This document shows positions 59,524 through 64,000 of a DNA stretch of 64,000 nucleotides, in pieces. The notes below the pieces were generated by a model that was not told the DNA's origin, made no database searches, and saw only the letters and a list, made by a program, of their open reading frames with translations. The position numbers and the translations under genes were made by a program. Numbering within the stretch: position 1 is the stretch's first letter; each line of letters starts with the position of its first letter. This stretch comes from CBDBBY01 sp965203215 (lineage in GTDB: Bacteria; Pseudomonadota; Alphaproteobacteria; Rhodobacterales; Rhodobacteraceae), in contig CBDBBY010000001.1 of NCBI GenBank assembly GCA_965203215.1, positions 3,782,001-3,846,000 of the forward strand, in the 5' to 3' direction.

Positions 59524-61085
59524 CGAACTCTTACGACGCCGTCATCGTCGGTGCGGGCCATAACGGCCTGACTTGCGGCGCATATCTTGCAAGGTCCGGC
59601 AAGAGAGTCCTTGTGCTTGAGCGCAAGCAACAGGTCGGCGGGGCTTCAGTCACCGAGGAGTTTTCCCCAGGATTCAAGGCCTCGACCTATTCCTTCATCA
59701 TGGGGCATCTCCATCCGAAAGTCATAAGCGATCTGGAGCTTCGCAAGCACGGTCTCGAAAATATTGAAGTCCCGAACGTCATCAACCCCACCGACGACGA
59801 TTGCATCGTCTTTTCCAAAGACCCCGTAAAAACGCGCGAGCAGATCGCTAGGTTCTCGAAACGGGATGCCGACAACTACCCCAAATTCTTCGAAAGGCTG
59901 CAGTCGACGATCTCAGTTCTCCGGAGGCTGCAACTGGAGACACCGGTCAATCCTTTTCGGAAGGATCCCGCCGGACTGTGGAAGACTGCCCGGTTCGTCT
60001 GGCGATACCGCGACTCCGAAAAGGAATTCTACAATCTGATCAGAACGCTGTCGCTGTCGGCGCACGACTACGTGTCGCGATGGTTCGAGACGGACATCGT
60101 CAAGGCGAAGTTCATGTATTGGGCGACCATCGGAGGAAACACCGGTCCTTACTCGCCGGGCACCGCGTTCTACTTGGTCACCCACTTGATAGGCCAGACC
60201 GGAATGAGCTTTGCCAAAGGCGGCATGGGAAACGTCGCGAACGCGATCGCGAAGTCTGGCGAAGCGCACGGGATGGAAGTCCGGTGCGGCACGGAAGTGG
60301 AGGAAATTCTGATCAGGGACGGCGGTGCCTACGGGGTGCTGCTGACCGGCGGCCAAGAGATACACGCGAAGCGGGTCGTATCGAACCTGTCCGCCAAAGT
60401 GACCTTCGGCAATCTGGTCGCGCGCGAGCACCTCCCGGACGAGTTCATTGAGGATATCGACGGATTCCGGACCAGGGGCATGAGCTTCAAGCTTCTGTGC
60501 GCGATCGACAGCCTTCCTCGATACAAGGGATTTTCACAGGAGAAGACCGGTGTCGAGTATCCCGCTTACGCTCACATTTGCCCGACGCCGGAATTCTTGG
60601 AGCGCGCATTCGACGAAGCGAAATACGGCTGGTATTCCTCGGAGCCGTTTCTGTCCCCGATCGTGCCGACCTACTACGACGACTCGCTTGCGCCCGACGG
60701 AAAGCATGTCATCACGTTCCAAGGCGGCGTATCTCCGTACGAGCTCAGGAACTCGACGTGGAAGATCGAAGGCCCGAGGCTCGTCAAAAACGTGATGTCT
60801 GTGATGAACCGCTTCGCGCCGGGGTTTTCGGATTCCGTGATCGACTACAAGCTGTTCACGCCGAAAGACATTGAAGACGACATCAACATGCCCGGCGGAA
60901 ACACGCAGCATGGAGAACTGACCCTTGACCAGCTGTTCTTCATGCGTCCGGTTCCCGGATATGCGGATTACCGTTCGCCCGTGAAATCGCTTTACCAGTG
61001 CGGTGCGTCGACACACCCGGGCGGTGCGGTGTCAGCAGTGCCCGGGCACAACGCCGCGCGTGAAATCCTCTCGGAATGGCGGTGA
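59520..61085 (+). CDS. FAD-dependent oxidoreductase (phytoene desaturase-like)
   Basis: 521 residues. The N-terminal dinucleotide fold is DAVIVGAGHNGLTCGAYLAR with VLVLERKQQVGG after it. A C-terminal FAD segment is LYQCGASTHPGGAVSAVPGHNAA, as in the NAD(P)/FAD oxidoreductases annotated phytoene-dehydrogenase-like. No carotenoid genes are near, so a catabolic desaturase or oxidase role is more likely. The ATG overlaps the hydratase stop (ATGA), and it ends the operon. Confidence 0.9.
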   Translation: MTNSYDAVIVGAGHNGLTCGAYLARSGKRVLVLERKQQVGGASVTEEFSPGFKASTYSFIMGHLHPKVISDLELRKHGLENIEVPNVINPTDDDCIVFSKDPVKTREQIARFSKRDADNYPKFFERLQSTISVLRRLQLETPVNPFRKDPAGLWKTARFVWRYRDSEKEFYNLIRTLSLSAHDYVSRWFETDIVKAKFMYWATIGGNTGPYSPGTAFYLVTHLIGQTGMSFAKGGMGNVANAIAKSGEAHGMEVRCGTEVEEILIRDGGAYGVLLTGGQEIHAKRVVSNLSAKVTFGNLVAREHLPDEFIEDIDGFRTRGMSFKLLCAIDSLPRYKGFSQEKTGVEYPAYAHICPTPEFLERAFDEAKYGWYSSEPFLSPIVPTYYDDSLAPDGKHVITFQGGVSPYELRNSTWKIEGPRLVKNVMSVMNRFAPGFSDSVIDYKLFTPKDIEDDINMPGGNTQHGELTLDQLFFMRPVPGYADYRSPVKSLYQCGASTHPGGAVSAVPGHNAAREILSEWR

Positions 61086-61179
61086 CTGAATGGTGTCCCG
61101 AACGCAGCACGGTCGATGCGTCCTGCATGCAGTTCAGGAAATGAGTCAAATTCTATCTTGGAAGTTGTGTCGAGCGTGA

Positions 61180-61209
61180 TTGATCGGATATGTCGGGATG
61201 CGATAGAAT
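61180..61209 (+). promoter_or_regulatory. Probable promoter of parD
   Basis: A -35-like TTGATC (61180-61185) and a -10-like TAGAAT (61204-61209) are separated by 18 bases. The -10 lies only seven bases before the ATG at 61217, so the transcript would be leaderless or nearly so. Confidence 0.35.
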
Positions 61210-61216
61210 TAAGCAT

Positions 61217-61474
61217 ATGGAGAACGAGCCCGTGCCCAAAATTTACTTGACCGAACAAATGCAAAACTATGTACAGTTGCAAATAAAATCAGGTGCTTAC
61301 GCTAACCAGAGCGAGGTTGTGCGCGCGGGTATCCGGCTGATGATGGAGAAGGACGACGCACGGCAGTTCCATGCATTGAAGGCAGAGCTTGAACAGGCGG
61401 CAGCCGAGGCCGAGGCGGGAGCTTTCGCGCCTTTCGATGCTCGCGCCTTTGAACCCGATGCTTTCATTGAGTAA
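61217..61474 (+). CDS. parD: ParD-type (ribbon-helix-helix) antitoxin
   Basis: About 85 residues. The N-terminal RHH domain is KIYLTEQMQNYVQLQIKSGAY then NQSEVVRAGIRLMMEKD. An Ala/Glu-rich tail would bind ParE. The frame opens at 61190, but MENEP at 61217 is the better start. The downstream toxin is internally deleted, so the antitoxin is an orphan. Confidence 0.88.
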   Translation: MENEPVPKIYLTEQMQNYVQLQIKSGAYANQSEVVRAGIRLMMEKDDARQFHALKAELEQAAAEAEAGAFAPFDARAFEPDAFIE

Positions 61475-61483
61475 CAGTAATGC

Positions 61484-61626
61484 GTGACCATCCGGCTATC
61501 CGACCTTGCCCGAGCCGATCTTGAGGATTTCCGAGATTATACGGTCGAGACAGGAAGCGCGTAATTGTTCATGGGCGGCGGCACATGCCCGCGCTTGTAT
61601 ATCATGATGATCTGAACCGGGCGTAG
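61484..61626 (+). pseudogene. parE: ParE toxin with an internal deletion
   Basis: A GTG frame MTIRLSDLARADLEDFRDYT continues VETGSA to a TAA at 61562. It is the N-terminal quarter of a ParE toxin. Immediately after, in another frame, comes VIVHGRRHMPALVYHDDLNR, which looks like the ParE C-terminus, ending with TAG at 61626. The middle (about half the protein) is missing and the frame is shifted. Confidence 0.75.
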
Positions 61627-61689
61627 GCACGTTGTGCGCGCAGCAATCAACCCTTGCGCACAAAGCGGCTGCGGTCGGAAATTCGATGC

Positions 61690-61765
61690 TGGTGAGCCCG
61701 ACAGGATTCGAACCTGTGACCTACTGATTAAAAGTCAGCTGCTCTACCAACTGAGCTACGGGCCC
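61690..61765 (-). tRNA. tRNA-Lys (anticodon TTT)
   Basis: A cloverleaf on the minus strand. The acceptor arms GGGCCCG and CGGGCTC pair over seven positions with one G-U. D arm GCTCAGTTGGTAGAGC, anticodon loop CTTTTAA (anticodon TTT), T arm GGTTCGAATCC, and an encoded CCA (61692-61690). Confidence 0.95.
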
Positions 61766-61907
61766 ACACGTATCGGCGCCGACAGGCACGTCGTTCCGCC
61801 GATCAGCGGTCGATTAGTCGCCATGCGTTTGAAAGTCAATGTATTGTACAGGTTCAGCATTTATGCGACGGTTCGGGGTCCGATCCTCTGCGTTCTGGGA
61901 CGGTTTA

Positions 61908-62119
61908 TAGTGGCAGATTCGATTCATTAGAGTCCATTTTATGCTTGCCGACTCCGGCGCAGCGTCTGCAATTCCGTCAAGCGCATTGAGAATGCAGATC
62001 TTTGAATTCATTGAACAGTGCAAGGGAAAAGAAACGAAGATCTGCAGCCGGTCGGCAAGTTGTGAACGCCTCTTCTCCGCCCGCAAATAGGGAACTATCT
62101 GATTGAAATATGCCAATAG
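61908..62119 (+). mobile_element. Diverged copy of the IS630-like remnant
   Basis: Matches the 15035-15249 element over about 130 bases (for example AGAGTCCATTT, CGTCTGC, ATTGAGAA and AATTCATTGAAC). The coding part is frameshifted: SPFYACRLRRSVCNSVKRIE in one frame, EFIEQCKGKETK in another. The ends, TAGTGGCAG and GCCAATAG, are a degraded form of the terminal repeat. Confidence 0.6.
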
Positions 62120-62280
62120 GATTTGGCCGGGCTGGTTTCCAGCGTCCGGTTTTTTGGTCATTCGGGGCGTTCGGCTGTTTGGCGTTCGCGGCGGCGCGGA
62201 GAGCAGGGAAAGCGGTGGACAATCCTTTTTTGCGTTGCATTCGGGTTTCGGTTTCGGGGCTTGGATTGACCACATCCAGT

Positions 62281-62380
62281 ACACCTTCTGTATCTCAACT
62301 ATGATATTGCGTCCCCGTCGCCGGCCCTCGCGAAGGCCGGCGGCGGGAGCAGAATAGCACAGCCGAGATACAGAAGGTGT
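62281..62380. repeat. Large nested hairpin
   Basis: A perfect 16-base inverted repeat, ACACCTTCTGTATCTC at 62281-62296 and GAGATACAGAAGGTGT at 62365-62380. It encloses a second stem CGCCGGCC (62319-62326)/GGCCGGCG (62335-62342) with loop CTCGCGAA. No T-run follows. It may be a REP/MITE-type element or a folded RNA. No coding frame runs through it. Confidence 0.7.
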
Positions 62381-62719
62381 CCAATTCCGCTCATCGGATT
62401 TGTCTTCATGCACCGTCAGGTTCACTGCATCACCCGGTTTCTGAACAAATCGGCACAGTGAACGCAGGGAGCAACTTCCTCCCGCATGAAGCTGGAAACC
62501 TTCGTGAATGATCAGGTTGCCGAGCAGTAGGCTTGGACAAATTTTGCACAGGTGGGCAGGTCATGAAACCAAAAAATTTTAGTATTTGTAAAAAAAATCT
62601 TGACAGGTGCGTTCGGCAGCGCAATCGTTGAGCGGACGAAACGAAGGCCGTCGGTCTGCAGGCGCGCGCAGCGGACCGGGCTAGGCTCATCGCATTGCAT
62701 CCGGAATAGGAGGCGAAAC
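62381..62719. other. Promoter region of the hydantoinase gene
   Basis: No gene is seen. TTGACA at 62600-62605 could be a -35 element, but the matching -10 (AATCGT) is poor. AAAATTTTAGTATTTGTAAAAAAAATC just before it is unusually AT-rich, as an UP element would be. Confidence 0.3.
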
Positions 62720-64000
62720 ATGGCAGTCGAGGCCGTTCGGGTGGCGACCGACGTCGGCGGTACCTTCACGGACATGGTTCGATTTACGATCAACCGAGAG
62801 ACAGGCGCGCAGGAGGTTGCGACGGCAAAGTCGGACACGACGCCGCCGAACTACGAAGAAGGCGTTCTGAGGGTTCTGGGCAAGGCCGGAGTGAACGCAG
62901 ACGAAATCGGATTTTTTGTCCATGGCACGACCGTCGTCATAAATGCGCTGACGGAACGCAACGGCGTGAAGGTCGGATTGATAACGACGGAGGGCTTCCG
63001 CGACATCCTGGAGATTGCCCGCGGAAACCGGCCGGATTTCTTCAATCTCCACTACCGGAAGCCCCCTCCGTTCGTTCCGCGGCACCTGAGGCGGGAACTG
63101 CCCGGCCGAATGAGCTACAGGGGCGAAGAGCTGAACGCGCTCGACCTTGAGCCGCTTCCGGGAATCATCTCGCATTTCAAAGCGGAGGGCGTCGAAGCGG
63201 TCGCGGTCTGCTTCCTTCACTCCTACGCCGACACGTCGCATGAAATGAGGGCCCTTAACGAACTGAAGAGGATTTGGCCCGAGATTCCTGCGGTCGCATC
63301 CTGTCAGGTGACGAGGGAGTGGCGCGAATACGAGCGCACCAATACCGCAGTCCTGTCCGCATACGTCCAGCCGGTCGCGGAAAGATATCTGAACCGGCTC
63401 CGGTCGCGGATGGAGGAAAGCGGGTTCGGCGGCAGCATGTATGTCATGCAATCAAACTGCGGCGTGGATTCTCTGGACTCCGTATCCCGAACGCCGATCA
63501 CCATGGTGGAATCCGGACCTGCTTCCGGCGTTTGGGGGGCGGCGGAACTCGGCAGACTCATAAACGAGCCGAACGTCATCTCGCTCGACGTCGGGGGCAC
63601 GACTGCGAAATGCTCCTTGATAGAAGACGGCCGGGTCAAGATCATGACGGACTACTGGATCGAGCGGACCCGAACGTCTTCTGGCTACCCGATCATGGTA
63701 CCTGTCGTCGACCTCGTTGAAATTGGCAACGGCGGAGGCTCGATAGCGTGGGTGGACAAATTCGGAAAGCTGCACGTGGGGCCGCAATCCGCAGGTGCGA
63801 TTCCAGGGCCTGCCGCTTACGGAAAGGGAGGGACGGAAGCCACGACGACCGACGCGAATCTTTGGCTCGGACGGATCAATCCCGAATATTTCTGCGGAGG
63901 GGAAGTCGAGGCGGATATGGCGGCTGTCGAGAATGCGATCGCCGAGGTCGGAGACAAGCTCGAAATGGGGCCGGACGAGGCGGCGCGCGGAATCATTCGG
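62720..64000 (+). CDS. Hydantoinase/oxoprolinase subunit A, partial (runs off the window)
   Basis: 427 codons without a stop. The N-terminal ATD-VGGTFTD nucleotide-binding segment, VHGTTVVINALTERNG, and the second ATPase segment LDVGGTTAKCSLIEDG show the HyuA/acetone-carboxylase-beta-type kinase fold. VEIGNGGGSIAWVD and GPQSAGAIPGPAAYGKGG are typical too. ATP-dependent opening of hydantoin or oxoproline rings is the family activity. The start is fixed by AGGAGG ahead of MAVEAV. The remaining C-terminal part, about 250 residues in relatives, and probably hyuB, lie beyond 64000. Confidence 0.9.
   Translation, partial: MAVEAVRVATDVGGTFTDMVRFTINRETGAQEVATAKSDTTPPNYEEGVLRVLGKAGVNADEIGFFVHGTTVVINALTERNGVKVGLITTEGFRDILEIARGNRPDFFNLHYRKPPPFVPRHLRRELPGRMSYRGEELNALDLEPLPGIISHFKAEGVEAVAVCFLHSYADTSHEMRALNELKRIWPEIPAVASCQVTREWREYERTNTAVLSAYVQPVAERYLNRLRSRMEESGFGGSMYVMQSNCGVDSLDSVSRTPITMVESGPASGVWGAAELGRLINEPNVISLDVGGTTAKCSLIEDGRVKIMTDYWIERTRTSSGYPIMVPVVDLVEIGNGGGSIAWVDKFGKLHVGPQSAGAIPGPAAYGKGGTEATTTDANLWLGRINPEYFCGGEVEADMAAVENAIAEVGDKLEMGPDEAARGIIR

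Noticed and set aside
1..64000. CRISPR array
   Set aside because: No regularly spaced short direct repeats and no cas genes were seen.

Overview
The window is a GC-rich bacterial chromosome segment (roughly 60 percent GC by eye). It most resembles an alphaproteobacterium. The evidence is the tripartite tricarboxylate transporters, dipeptide-type ABC system, inositol catabolism genes, LigM-like demethylase, and many IS5/IS21/IS1634-type insertion sequences. This assignment is an inference from gene content, since there is no rRNA or marker gene here. Several AT-richer stretches (about 1.5-2.0, 15.2-19.1 and 35.8-37.2 kb) carry accessory genes.

Layout. 0-4.6 kb: an MFS transporter, a frameshifted panD remnant and a XamI-type restriction-modification pair. 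4.7-9.8 kb: tRNA-Arg(CCT), a tandem pair of paralogous membrane proteins, and convergent selU and a selD fused to an FAD/NAD oxidoreductase (tRNA selenouridine pathway). 9.9-14.7 kb: iolC-iolB-aldolase (myo-inositol catabolism) and a CocE/NonD-type hydrolase. 15.0-25.3 kb: an accessory island. It holds an IS630-like remnant, a small repeat protein, and a ubiquitin-like system (multi-ubiquitin-like protein, ThiF/E1-like enzyme, DUF6527-like protein) divergent from an XRE regulator and an ImmA/IrrE-type protease. After these come an IS5 element inserted at the protease stop codon, an IS21 element nested inside an IS1634-type transposase gene, and toxin-antitoxin remnants.

25.3-34.1 kb: amidohydrolase, M81 peptidase and a complete peptide-type ABC transporter. 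34.3-37.4 kb: a glutathione S-transferase, AT-rich orphan genes and a second GST fragment. 37.7-61.1 kb: catabolic clusters with a Rieske oxygenase, TctC and a TctA-TctB fusion, a metallophosphoesterase fusion, an Asp-box propeller, and a second tct locus broken by an IS5-type element. They continue with a LigM-like demethylase, RidA, a putative DNA-binding/methyltransferase-like protein, NDP-forming acyl-CoA synthetase, ALDH, SDR, a tautomerase-like protein without Pro1, isochorismatase-type hydrolase, enoyl-CoA hydratase and an FAD oxidoreductase. Five intergenic sites with a near-identical direct repeat (TAGTGGGATAATAGTGGGCA-like) lie in front of genes in this 42-58 kb region and may link them in one regulon. 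61.2-64 kb: parD with a deleted parE, tRNA-Lys(TTT), a second IS630-like remnant, a large hairpin, and the start of a hydantoinase A gene that runs off the window.

The most interesting system is the ubiquitin-like operon at 15.7-19.1 kb with its nested-palindrome intergenic region. The second is the repeated promoter motif of the catabolic clusters.
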